Source of the DNA: Acholeplasmatales bacterium
GTDB taxonomy: Bacteria > Bacillota_I > Bacilli_A > Izemoplasmatales > Hujiaoplasmataceae
DNA length: 16,650 nt
Assembly (NCBI GenBank): GCA_003477305.1
Contig: DMTN01000026.1
Location: forward strand, 12,652 to 29,301
Reading direction: 5' to 3'
In this document: positions 6,676 to 15,509 of the stretch, piece by piece
How the letters are laid out: every line of letters begins with the position of its first letter
How positions within the stretch are numbered: the stretch's first letter is position 1
The notes under the pieces: model-generated
Databases searched by the model: none
Seen by the model: only the letters and a program-made list of their open reading frames with translations
Told to the model about the DNA's origin: nothing
Translations under genes and position numbers: made by a program

Positions 6676-8007
6676 GTGTTCAAATACTTCCCGCACACCG
6701 AGAGTGACCTCGCGGCGATGCGGGCGAAAATCGGCATCGCCGCGGATCAGGACATGTTCGTCGACATCCCCGAAGCGGTGCGGATGAAGAAGGACTACAA
6801 GCTTCCCGCCGCGCTATCGGAAATCGAAATCCGCGCGAAACTCTCCGAAATCGCCGCGATGAACCGTCCGGCGATCGTCTTTTCGGGACTCGGCGCTTAT
6901 GACCACTACGACCCCTCCGTGATCGGCGCATTGCTTTCGCGGCAGGAATTTCTCACCTCCTATACCCCCTACCAGCCGGAAATCGCGCAGGGGACGCTCT
7001 CTTACATCTTCGAATACCAGTCGATGGTGACCATGCTCACGGGCATGGACGTTTCCAACGCCTCGATGTACGACGGACCCACCGCCGCCGCCGAAGCCTG
7101 CTTCATGGCGATGTCGATGACCAAGCGCAACAAGATCCTCGTGTCCGCTGCGGTCAACCCGAACATCGCCGAAGTCGTCCTCACGTATGCTCATTTCCGC
7201 GGCCTCGAGGTCGCTTTCATCCCCGTCGCCGAGGGCGAAACGTCGCTTCCCGATCTGAAAAACCTGCTCGATGAGACGGTCGCCGGCGTGATTGTTCAGA
7301 AACCGAACTATTTCGGCATCGTCGAGTCGTTCGACGGCGTCAGCGAAGCAATCCACCAAAACGGTTCGGTGATGATCGAATCGTGCGACATCTCGACCCT
7401 CGCGGTCCTGAAGACCCCGGCCGACGACGGCGCCGACATCGCCTGCGGCGACTGTCAGTCGCTGGGAATGCCGCTGGCGTTCGGCGGACCGTATCTGGGC
7501 TACCTCGCCACCAAGAAACCGCATGTCCGCCGGATGCCCGGCCGGATCGTCGGCCAGTCGTTCGACCGAAACGGCAAGCGCGCCTTCGTGCTCACCCTGC
7601 AGGCCCGCGAACAGCACATCCGCCGCGAAAAGGCGAATTCGAACATCTGCTCGAACCAGTCCCTGATGGCGCTTTATGCGACCATCTATCTCTCCCTTAT
7701 GGGTCCGGACGGGATCAAGCGCGTCAACGAACTATCGTATCAGAACGCCCACAAACTGTACGATCTGTTGATCGCCACGGGCAAGTTCACGCCGGTCTTC
7801 AAAAAACCGTTTTTAAAGGAATTCGTGCTCCATACCTCGCTCGACCAGACGCTCATCCGGCAAGCGCTCGCCGACCACGGCTATTTCGGCGCCGTCAGCC
7901 TCGCGGACTATGACGACTCCTACCGCGACGTCGTCAATTTCGCGGTCACGGAAAAACGCACCCAGGAAGAGATCGAACGGTTCGCCGCCGTTGTCGGAGG
8001 TCTGTGA
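6676..8007 (+). CDS. gcvPA: Glycine dehydrogenase (decarboxylating) subunit 1
   Basis: 443 residues. It is the N-terminal half of the P-protein found as a separate polypeptide in Bacillota, Thermotogae and archaea; it pairs with GcvPB to make the PLP enzyme that decarboxylates glycine onto lipoyl-GcvH. Seen: MFKYFPHTESDLAAM at the start, FSGLGAYDHYDPSVIGALLSR, YTPYQPEIAQGTLSYIFEYQ, and the late AREQHIRREKANSNICSNQ block, all typical. It starts with GTG at 6676, seven bases after GGGAG. The TGA stop overlaps the next ATG by one base. Confidence 0.96.
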   Translation: MFKYFPHTESDLAAMRAKIGIAADQDMFVDIPEAVRMKKDYKLPAALSEIEIRAKLSEIAAMNRPAIVFSGLGAYDHYDPSVIGALLSRQEFLTSYTPYQPEIAQGTLSYIFEYQSMVTMLTGMDVSNASMYDGPTAAAEACFMAMSMTKRNKILVSAAVNPNIAEVVLTYAHFRGLEVAFIPVAEGETSLPDLKNLLDETVAGVIVQKPNYFGIVESFDGVSEAIHQNGSVMIESCDISTLAVLKTPADDGADIACGDCQSLGMPLAFGGPYLGYLATKKPHVRRMPGRIVGQSFDRNGKRAFVLTLQAREQHIRREKANSNICSNQSLMALYATIYLSLMGPDGIKRVNELSYQNAHKLYDLLIATGKFTPVFKKPFLKEFVLHTSLDQTLIRQALADHGYFGAVSLADYDDSYRDVVNFAVTEKRTQEEIERFAAVVGGL

Positions 8008-9473
8008 TGAAAACCTACGATCGCCTCATCTTCGAACTTTCCGTCCCCGGCCGCACCGGCGTCGCCCTGCCTTCCTTGACCGGCAAGAAGCATCCGCTCC
8101 GTGAACTCGGCGGACTCCTCCGCGCCACCGCACCCGCCCTTCCGGAAGTCTCCGAACTCGACGTCGTCCGGCATTACACGAACCTTTCGCAGAAGAACTT
8201 CGGCGTCGAAACCGGATTCTACCCGCTCGGTTCGTGCACGATGAAGTACAATCCGAAAATCAACGACGAAATCGCCGGCATGCCGGCGTTCAACCAACTC
8301 CATCCGCTGCAACCGGCCGCGCAGATCCAGGGCGTCCTGAAAATCTACCATGAATTGCAGGGAATGCTTTCGGAGATCTCCGGGCTGGCGGAATTCTCGC
8401 TGAACCCGTACGCCGGCGCCCAGGGCGAACTCACCGGTCTGATGATCATGAAGGCATACCACGAGGACAAGGGCGACTTCAAGCGCAAGAAGGTCATCGT
8501 CCCCGACGCCGCCCACGGCACCAATCCTGCCTCGGCCGCGCTCTGCGGCTTCGACATCGTCGAGATTCCCTCGACGGCGCAGGGCTTCGTCGATCTCGAT
8601 GAACTCAAAGCGGTCCTCAGTGACGAAATCGCCGGGATGATGCTCACCAATCCGAACACGCTCGGCATGTTCGACCGCAACATCCTCGAAATCACGAAGC
8701 TGGTCCACGCCGCCGGCGGCCTGATGTACTACGACGGCGCCAACCTGAACGCGATCCTCGGCCAGTGCCGGCCGGGCGACCTCGGCTTCGACATCATGCA
8801 CATCAACCTCCACAAGACGTTCTCCACCCCGCACGGCGGCGGTGGTCCGGGTTCCGGACCGGTCGGCGTCAGAAAAGGCCTCGAAGCTTTCCTGCCCAAT
8901 CCGCAGGTGAAAAAAGACGGCCCGGACTACTACGTCGAAAAAGGCGCCGATGCGATCGGCTCCGTCTCCGGCTTTTTCGGAAACTTCAAGGTCTGGCTGC
9001 GCGCCTACGTGTATTGCCTTACCCTCGGCAAGGAACATTTGAAGGATGTCGGACGGTTCGCGACGATCAATGCGAACTATGTGCGGGTCGCCCTGAAGGA
9101 CGACTACAGACTCCCGATCGACAGTTTCGCGATGCACGAATGCGTCTTCGACGGCCTCGTCGACCAGTCGACCGGCGTGACGACGCTCGATGTCGCCAAG
9201 CGCCTGCTCGACTACGGCTTCCACGCCCCGACGATCTACTTCCCGCTCTTATTCCATCAATCGATCATGATCGAACCGACGGAGACCGAATCGATGCAGA
9301 CGCTCGACGAATTCATCGCGATCATGAAGAAGGTCGCCGATGAGGCGAAGACCGATCCGGACCTGCTCAAAAGGGCGCCGACCACGACGCCCGTCACCCG
9401 CATCGACGAAGTCTATGCGGCGAAGAAAATGATTCTGACATTCCAGGATTTCATCGCCGAGAACGGGCGCTAA
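8007..9473 (+). CDS. gcvPB: Glycine dehydrogenase (decarboxylating) subunit 2
   Basis: 488 residues, the normal size. It carries the pyridoxal-phosphate lysine: HINLHKTFSTPHGGGGPGSGP, with Lys270. Other signatures are TGFYPLGSCTMKYNPK near the N-terminus, LSGLAEFSLNPYAGAQGE-like sequence (ISGLAEFSLNPYAGAQGE here), and DAAHGTNPASAALCGF. Start: ATG 8007, six bases after GGAGG (7996-8000); the in-frame GTG at 8004 is too close. Translation is coupled to gcvPA by ATGA-type overlap. The partner L-protein (dihydrolipoamide dehydrogenase) is not in this window. Confidence 0.97.
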   Translation: MKTYDRLIFELSVPGRTGVALPSLTGKKHPLRELGGLLRATAPALPEVSELDVVRHYTNLSQKNFGVETGFYPLGSCTMKYNPKINDEIAGMPAFNQLHPLQPAAQIQGVLKIYHELQGMLSEISGLAEFSLNPYAGAQGELTGLMIMKAYHEDKGDFKRKKVIVPDAAHGTNPASAALCGFDIVEIPSTAQGFVDLDELKAVLSDEIAGMMLTNPNTLGMFDRNILEITKLVHAAGGLMYYDGANLNAILGQCRPGDLGFDIMHINLHKTFSTPHGGGGPGSGPVGVRKGLEAFLPNPQVKKDGPDYYVEKGADAIGSVSGFFGNFKVWLRAYVYCLTLGKEHLKDVGRFATINANYVRVALKDDYRLPIDSFAMHECVFDGLVDQSTGVTTLDVAKRLLDYGFHAPTIYFPLLFHQSIMIEPTETESMQTLDEFIAIMKKVADEAKTDPDLLKRAPTTTPVTRIDEVYAAKKMILTFQDFIAENGR

Positions 9474-9501
9474 CGAACAGTTCGCAACAGGGGGGAAAAC
9501 C

Positions 9502-10254
9502 ATGACACTATTGGATTTCGGTTCATTCGGCATCGGCATCATCGACGTCGGCATCGTCATCGTCGCGATCGTCTTCGGGATCATCGGCTGGAAGAGCGGC
9601 TTTCTGCTCAAGATCGTCCAGATGGCGTCCGGCATCTTCGGCATCATCGGCTCCATCATCTTCGCGCGTCCGTTCGCCGGCGTCCTCTCACAGTGGATCG
9701 GCCCGACGGTCAGCGAGAAGATCCTCGAGTATTTGAACTCGCAGACCGCGCAATTCACGGTCGAATTCACCTATGAGAACCGCCTGGCCGCGATCCAGGA
9801 AGCGTTCCCGAGCTTTCCGTCGTTCCTTCAGGAATGGATCGCCGAAGGCATCAAGGTGGAAGACATCGCCGCATCGCTCGTCGCCACGATCCATCCCGTC
9901 CTCGTCGACATCGCGATGCTCGTGATCGCCTTCATCGTCCTGTTCCTCGGCTCGATCATCCTGTTCTTCATCCTCAAGATCGTCGTCAAGGGCGTCACCA
10001 AGATCCCGGTCATCCGCGAGATCGACAAGATTCTCGGCGTCCTCTTCGGACTCCTCAAGATCTTCGTGATCATCCTGGTCCTGTTCTTCATCCTCGGCCT
10101 GTTGATGACGATCCCGGCCATCTCCGAGGCGATCGCGCCGTTCATCGAAACGGACATGGCGCTTTCGCAGGAACAGTTCCGCCTGTCGAAATGGATCTAT
10201 GACCACAACTTGCTGAAAGACATCATCAACGTATTTCTGACCGTCAGCGTCTGA
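9502..10254 (+). CDS. CvpA-like integral membrane protein
   Basis: 250 residues with hydrophobic segments at about 10-30, 37-56, 131-160 and 178-202. The N-terminal pattern IDVGIVIVAIVFGIIGWKSGFLLKI, with a glycine and a basic residue after the first helix, and the later NIxxLGxLFGLLK-like IDKILGVLFGLLK match the CvpA (colicin V production) family. The family was named from an E. coli gene needed for colicin V production; its molecular role is not settled. It starts 28 bases after gcvPB with a G-rich ribosome site (GGGGGG about 9490-9496) and no obvious promoter, and a strong terminator follows, so it probably ends the glycine cleavage transcript. A functional tie to glycine metabolism is not shown. 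Confidence 0.75.
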   Translation: MTLLDFGSFGIGIIDVGIVIVAIVFGIIGWKSGFLLKIVQMASGIFGIIGSIIFARPFAGVLSQWIGPTVSEKILEYLNSQTAQFTVEFTYENRLAAIQEAFPSFPSFLQEWIAEGIKVEDIAASLVATIHPVLVDIAMLVIAFIVLFLGSIILFFILKIVVKGVTKIPVIREIDKILGVLFGLLKIFVIILVLFFILGLLMTIPAISEAIAPFIETDMALSQEQFRLSKWIYDHNLLKDIINVFLTVSV

Positions 10255-10259
10255 TCTGC

Positions 10260-10295
10260 GGCGGGCGTCCCTTGGGGGGCGCCCGCTTTGATTTT
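10260..10295 (+). terminator. Rho-independent terminator closing the gcv block
   Basis: GCGGGCGTCCC pairs with the GGGGCGCCCGC side (one G-U pair) around a TTGG loop, followed by TTTGATTTT. Confidence 0.88.
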
Positions 10296-10339
10296 CCGAG
10301 CGGCGACAAAGCACATCGCTGCGCGCGACATCCGATCCA

Positions 10340-10348
10340 TGCTATACT
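10340..10348 (+). promoter_or_regulatory. Extended -10 promoter of the nitroreductase gene
   Basis: TGCTATACT is an extended -10 with TATACT at 10343-10348. No good -35 lies at 16-18 bases upstream. The gene's ribosome site GGAGG (10368-10372) lies 8 bases before the ATG. Confidence 0.5.
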
Positions 10349-10380
10349 ATGATCAAAAACATCCCATGGAGGATTTTGAT

Positions 10381-10974
10381 ATGGAATTCACAAAGGCGCT
10401 CGAAACGCGCCGCTCGATTCACAGTCTCACCAATGAAATGCTGCTGCCGGACGATCAAGTCGCCGATCTCGTCGGCCACGCCGTCCAACACACCCCGAGC
10501 GCCTTCGACTCACAGAGCCAAAGGGCAATCCTGCTGTTCGGAGAGAAACACGCACAGCTCTGGTCGATCGTCCTCGAGGGGCTCCGCAAGGTCGTCCCCG
10601 CGGCCGATTTCCCGAAATCGGAGAAGAAGATCATGGGATTCGCGAACGGACGGGGTACGGTCCTCTACTTCGATGACACGGCCGTCCTCGAGGGCCTCGT
10701 CAAATCCTATCCGCTCTATGAGAAAAACTTCCGCCTGTGGGCCGAGCAGCAACTCGGGATGCTGCAGTCAAATGTCTGGGTCGGCCTCGCCGAGGTCGGC
10801 TACGGGGCTTCCCTGCAGCACTACAACGAATTGATCGAAGCCGACGTGAAGAAGGCGTTCGATGTTCCCGAAGCATGGAAGTTGTCCGCCCAGATGCCGT
10901 TTGGCAAGGCCGCCGCAGGACCGAAGACGAAAGTCCACCAGCCGCTTGAGAAGCGCTTCATCGTGCTGAAATAA
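10381..10974 (+). CDS. Nitroreductase-family flavoprotein, Frm2/Hbn1-like
   Basis: 197 residues. Start: ATG 10381 after GGAGG; the longer frame from 10288 runs through the terminator and promoter. The pattern is that of the short FMN nitroreductases related to yeast Frm2/Hbn1 and their bacterial homologues: RRSIHSL (10-16, FMN phosphate contact), HTPSAFDSQSQR (37-48, where the family usually has Asn at the position of Asp43), GTVLYFDD (92-99), FRLWAEQQLGMLQSNVW (117-133), GASLQHYN (142-149) and AWKLSAQMPFG (165-175). These enzymes use FMN and NAD(P)H to reduce nitro or quinone compounds; the natural substrate is unknown, and in yeast the group has been tied to fatty-acid and redox responses. 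It stands alone between two terminators. Confidence 0.88.
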   Translation: MEFTKALETRRSIHSLTNEMLLPDDQVADLVGHAVQHTPSAFDSQSQRAILLFGEKHAQLWSIVLEGLRKVVPAADFPKSEKKIMGFANGRGTVLYFDDTAVLEGLVKSYPLYEKNFRLWAEQQLGMLQSNVWVGLAEVGYGASLQHYNELIEADVKKAFDVPEAWKLSAQMPFGKAAAGPKTKVHQPLEKRFIVLK

Positions 10975-10996
10975 CCATCGCGAACGGCAAAACCGT

Positions 10997-11030
10997 CTGA
11001 TCCGAATCGATTCCGGGTCAGGCGTTTTTT
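10997..11030 (+). terminator. Rho-independent terminator of the nitroreductase gene
   Basis: CTGATCCG pairs with CGGGTCAG (one G-U pair) around a further self-complementary core GAATCGATTC, followed by GCGTTTTTT. Confidence 0.88.
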
Positions 11031-11033
11031 GTT

Positions 11034-11064
11034 AAAAAAAACGCCCATCGTTTTTGTCCGATGG
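11034..11064 (-). terminator. Rho-independent terminator of ispG
   Basis: On the minus strand CCATCG pairs with CGATGG (11059-11064 with 11045-11050), followed by GCG and eight T. It is arranged tail to tail with the plus-strand terminator. The A and T tracts of the two can also pair (GGCGTTTTTT with AAAAAACGCC). Confidence 0.85.
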
Positions 11065-11120
11065 TCGTTTGGATGAATAAAATTGATGCCGGATGGCGAT
11101 GCGACGCAAAGGCGGGATCG

Positions 11121-12170
11121 CTAGTAGCGGTCGATGGCGTCTTTCAGCGCCCGGACGAGATCGTTTTGCGGGACTTTCCGCTGAATCACGCCGTCGATGT
11201 AAAGGAGCGCTTCGTCCTTCCCGCCGGCGACGGCGATGTGGGCGCCCTTGGCTTCGCCGATGCCGTTGACGGCGCAGCCCATGATTGCGACGGTGATGTC
11301 CTTTTGGACCGTGTCGAGATACTTCTCGATCTCGGTCGCGATCGGGATCATGTCATACTGGATCCGGCCGCAGGTCGGACAGCTGACCAGGCGCGGTTTC
11401 TTCCACAGATTGAAGTTGGAAAGGATTTCCTTGGCGACCTTGATCTCCTCGACGGGATCGGCGGTGAGTGAAACGCGGATCGTCGAGCCGATGCCTTCGT
11501 TGATCAAAATCCCGAGTCCGACGGACGATCGGATCGTTCCGCCGACGACGGTGCCGGCCTCGGTGATGCCGAGGTGTAGCGGGTACGTGAAGGTCTTCGC
11601 GGCCAGTTCATAGGCGGCGACACTCGCGAGCATGTCGGTCGACTTGAGCGAGAGGACGATGTCTTCGAACCCGAATTTTTCCAAGAGGGCGACGTGGCGC
11701 TTGGCCGATTCGACCATCGCCTCCGGCACGGGCGCGCCGAACTTTTCGAGGATGGCAGGTTCAATCGATCCGGAGTTGATCCCGATGCGGATCGGGATCC
11801 CGCGGGCTTTGCAGGCTTCGACGACGGCTTTGACATGTTCGTCGGCGCCGATGTTGCCGGGATTGATGCGGATCTTGTCGATGCCCTGGCGGACCGCCTC
11901 GAGGGCGAGCCGATAGTCGAAATGGATGTCCGCGACGAGCGGAATCGTGATTTCCTTTTTGATCGCGCCGATCGCGACGGCGTCCGCCATGTCGAGGACC
12001 GCGACGCGGGCGATCTGGCAACCGGCGCGGGCGAGCGCGTTGATTTGCGCGACGGTCGCGGGGACATCCTTCGTCTTCGTCGTGGTCATGCTCTGAATGA
12101 CGATTTGGTCGTTTCCGCCGATCTGCACATTGCCGACGAAAACCGGTCTGGTACGGGTTCTCTGGAACAT
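11121..12170 (-). CDS. ispG: 4-hydroxy-3-methylbut-2-en-1-yl diphosphate synthase
   Basis: 349 residues. IspG (GcpE) is the [4Fe-4S] enzyme of the MEP pathway that converts methylerythritol cyclodiphosphate to HMBPP for isoprenoid synthesis. Seen: R-x-TRPVFVGNVQIGG at the start, IQSMTTTKTKDVPATVAQI, LVADIHFDYRLAL (78-90), KIRINPGNIG (99-108), IGINSGS (129-135), LHLGITEAG (199-207), and the cluster ligands Cys264 and Cys267 (SCPTCGR) with Cys299 (MGC) and Glu306 (VNGIGEAKGA). The usual VNGPGEA reads VNGIGEA here (Ile304). Start: ATG 12170 with AGGTG six bases upstream; the in-frame GTG at 12179 is part of that ribosome site. It is a single gene, divergent from acpP. Confidence 0.97.
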   Translation of the reverse strand: MFQRTRTRPVFVGNVQIGGNDQIVIQSMTTTKTKDVPATVAQINALARAGCQIARVAVLDMADAVAIGAIKKEITIPLVADIHFDYRLALEAVRQGIDKIRINPGNIGADEHVKAVVEACKARGIPIRIGINSGSIEPAILEKFGAPVPEAMVESAKRHVALLEKFGFEDIVLSLKSTDMLASVAAYELAAKTFTYPLHLGITEAGTVVGGTIRSSVGLGILINEGIGSTIRVSLTADPVEEIKVAKEILSNFNLWKKPRLVSCPTCGRIQYDMIPIATEIEKYLDTVQKDITVAIMGCAVNGIGEAKGAHIAVAGGKDEALLYIDGVIQRKVPQNDLVRALKDAIDRY

Positions 12171-12187
12171 CGATATCACCTGATTCC

Positions 12188-12193
12188 ATTATA
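12188..12193 (-). promoter_or_regulatory. -10 element of the ispG promoter
   Basis: A perfect TATAAT on the minus strand, about 18 bases ahead of the ispG start codon. No recognisable -35 is present at 16-18 bases, so activation or a non-canonical promoter is possible. The implied leader is very short. Confidence 0.45.
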
Positions 12194-12473
12194 CACCATC
12201 CCTTGAAAAAGCGTTCCGCGATCCGTTTTCCGGATTGTGTCTGCACGGAAAACGAAGGGAACATCCTAACGAAGCCGGCGTTCAGGCTCGAAAGAATGTC
12301 CCATCGGAGAAAATCAAATTCGATCCCGAACTCGACAGATTCGACGCGACACCCCTTATTCCGATGGGTGGAGCCTATGGCTCGGGGTGATGGATGACGT
12401 CACGGCATCGCCCTGAGGATGTAATAAATCAGTGAAAGACCGTTCACGGTACACGAATTTCTCTGTTTGGGTG

Positions 12474-12502
12474 TTGACATTCGGTCCCGTTATGATTATG
12501 AT
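12474..12502 (+). promoter_or_regulatory. Sigma-A promoter of the acpP-acc-fabH operon
   Basis: Perfect TTGACA (12474-12479), 17-base spacer, TATGAT (12497-12502). Expected start near 12509. This is the only strong promoter seen ahead of the six-gene fatty-acid operon. Confidence 0.85.
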
Positions 12503-12515
12503 ATTTGAGAGCGAT

Positions 12516-12532
12516 ATTTTGAAATTCAAACT
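12516..12532. promoter_or_regulatory. FabT-like operator downstream of the acpP promoter
   Basis: ATTTTGAAATTCAAACT contains the inverted repeat TTTGA-AAT-TCAAA (12518-12530). The FabT box of streptococci, enterococci and lactococci is ANTTTGATTATCAAATT, with the same arms and the same 3-base spacer. It lies just after the predicted transcription start, a position for repression. The regulator gene is not in the window, and other MarR-family proteins could use the site. Confidence 0.55.
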
Positions 12533-12565
12533 AAAATCGACATGACGCTCGGAAAGGTTGTCCCC

Positions 12566-12805
12566 ATGATCATCGAACAAGTCAAAGCCCTCATCGCCAA
12601 AGAATTCGGAGTCGACGGCAGCAAGCTCTCCCCCGCGACCCGTCTCGTAGAAGATTTGAACATCGACAGTCTCGACGCCGTCGAACTGATGATGCGCCTG
12701 GAAGAAACCTTCAGCTTCAAAATCGGCGACGAAGAAGCCTCGACGCTCAAGAGCGTCTCCGACATCGTCGCGCTCGTCACGACCCGCACCGCATCGCACG
12801 CCTGA
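12566..12805 (+). CDS. acpP: Acyl carrier protein
   Basis: 79 residues. It carries growing acyl chains on a 4'-phosphopantetheine arm attached to Ser35 in EDLNIDSLDAVELMMRLEE (29-47). The four-helix acidic ACP pattern is complete. Start: ATG 12566, preceded by the purine-rich GGAAAGG; the in-frame ATG at 12542 has no ribosome site and would add eight residues not found in ACPs. It is the first gene of the operon; accB follows after 26 bases. Confidence 0.95.
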   Translation: MIIEQVKALIAKEFGVDGSKLSPATRLVEDLNIDSLDAVELMMRLEETFSFKIGDEEASTLKSVSDIVALVTTRTASHA

Positions 12806-12831
12806 TCGAACCACCCGAGGAGTTGATCCGC

Positions 12832-13276
12832 ATGACGCTCAAAGAGATACAAGGCATCATCAAGGATTTCGAATCGTCCAATCTCACGACGCTCGAACTT
12901 GAAACGGGCGACGTCAAGCTGCGCCTGTCCAAACTGACCCAGCCGGTCGCCTCCGCCAACGCCCCGGTGATTACCCAGGCCACGACCCCGGCCGCCGCCG
13001 CGGCGATCGATCAAGCGGTGGAAAACCGCACCTGTGTCGCCGTCAAGAGCCCGCTCGTCGGGACCTTTTACGCTTCCGCTACGCCGAGCGGCGAAGCGTT
13101 CGCCAAGGTCGGCCAGATCGTCAAGAAGGGTGCGACCCTCTGCATCATCGAGGCGATGAAGATCATGAACGAAATCGCCGCGCCGGTGGCCGGCGTGATC
13201 GAACGGATCGACGTCAAGAACGGCCAGGTCGTCGGTTACGACCAGGTCCTCCTGACGATCCATACCGGAGCTTCCG

Positions 13277-13287
<11 letters not shown>
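12832..13287 (+). CDS. accB: Biotin carboxyl carrier protein of acetyl-CoA carboxylase
   Basis: 151 residues. It carries carboxybiotin from AccC to the AccAD carboxyltransferase. Layout: an N-terminal dimerisation segment (1-40), an Ala/Pro-rich linker (about 42-65), and a biotinyl domain with VKSPLVGTFYASATPSGEAF, then IIEAMKIMNEI, where Lys110 is the biotinylated residue. Start: ATG 12832, nine bases after GAGGAG; the in-frame TTG at 12823 abuts that site. The stop lies 11 bases inside accC. Confidence 0.96.
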
Positions 13288-14633
<1,346 letters not shown>

Positions 14634-14653
<20 letters not shown>

Positions 14654-15509
14654 ACGCAAGGAGCGCATCGCCAAATTCAAGAAGACGATCCTGAATAAAG
14701 ATGACTCTGCCCGTTCGGTCGACATTCCGGAAGGGCTTTTCGTCAAATGCGAAGCGTGCGGCAACGCCGTCTATCAGCGCGTCCTCGATCAAAACGACGG
14801 CATTTGCCCGAACTGCGGCTACCATTTCAAGATCGGCGCCCGCCGGCGGATCGCCCTCATCGTCGATCCCGGCACGTTTTTCGAACGGGACGCAGGGATC
14901 GCTTCCGTCAATCCCCTCGGCATGCCCGACTACGACGAAAAACTGCTTGCCGGCGCAAAGGCCTCCGGGATGCCGGAGGCGTTTCTCTCCGGCACCGCCA
15001 AGATCGCCGGACGTCCGGTTGCGATCGGGGTCCTCGACAGCGCCTTCATGATGGGCTCGATGGGATCCGCGGTCGGCGAGAAGGTCACGCGCCTGATCGA
15101 GGCGGCGACCGTGCAAAGACTGCCGCTGATCCTCTTTTCCGCCTCGGGCGGCGCCCGCATGCAAGAAGGCATCCTCTCGCTCATGCAGATGGCGAAGACC
15201 TCCGGAGCGCTCTCGCGCTTCCGCGATGCCGGACTCCTCTACATCAGCGTCCTCACCAATCCGACCACCGGCGGCGTCGCCGCCAGTTTCGCAAGCCTCG
15301 GCGACATCAACATCGCCGAGAAATCGTCGCTCATCGGCTTTGCCGGTCCGCGCGTGATCAAGCAGACCATCCGCCAGGAACTCCCGGAAGGATTCCAGAC
15401 CGAGCAGTTCCAGCTCAAGCACGGCGCCGTCGACCTCGTCGCATCGCGCAAGGAGATGCGCGTGCTCATCGCGCGCCTCCTGCAATTCCATCCGGAGGTG
15501 CGCGCATGA
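14634..15509 (+). CDS. accD: Acetyl-CoA carboxylase carboxyltransferase subunit beta
   Basis: 291 residues. With AccA it moves the carboxyl group from biotin to acetyl-CoA to give malonyl-CoA. Seen: an N-terminal zinc ribbon with Cys39, Cys42, Cys58 and Cys61 (CEACG and CPNCG), then the crotonase-fold core: GVLDSAFMMGSMGSAVGEK, FSASGGARMQEGILSLMQM, NPTTGGVAASFASLGD, GFAGPRVIKQTIRQELPEGFQT. The start ATG 14634 lies inside the end of accC, behind GGAGG. The stop overlaps accA by ATGA. Confidence 0.97.

Larger units (their letters stand above)
12171..12565. other. Divergent ispG/acpP intergenic region with inverted repeats
   Basis: About 395 bases with no convincing gene. From left to right it holds the ispG -10, a featureless stretch, the paired arms CCCATCGGA (12300-12308) and TCCGATGGG (12360-12368), the hairpin GAGCC-TAT-GGCTC (12371-12383), the stem GGGTGATG/CATCGCCC (12385-12413) enclosing TGACGTCA, a small hairpin GTGAA/TTCAC (12432-12447), then the acpP promoter and a FabT-like box. 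The repeats are upstream of the acpP -35, so they are not part of that leader. They could be an unrecognised small RNA on either strand or protein sites. Confidence 0.6.

Noticed and set aside
12360..12383. GGGTGGAGCC resembling the T-box antiterminator sequence
   Set aside because: It departs from the GGGTGGNACC core, no specifier stem or terminator follows, and the acpP promoter lies downstream of it.
14747..15505. Long open frame continuing upstream of accA
   Set aside because: It is an Arg-rich out-of-frame reading of accD; AccA similarity begins at the ATG at 15506.
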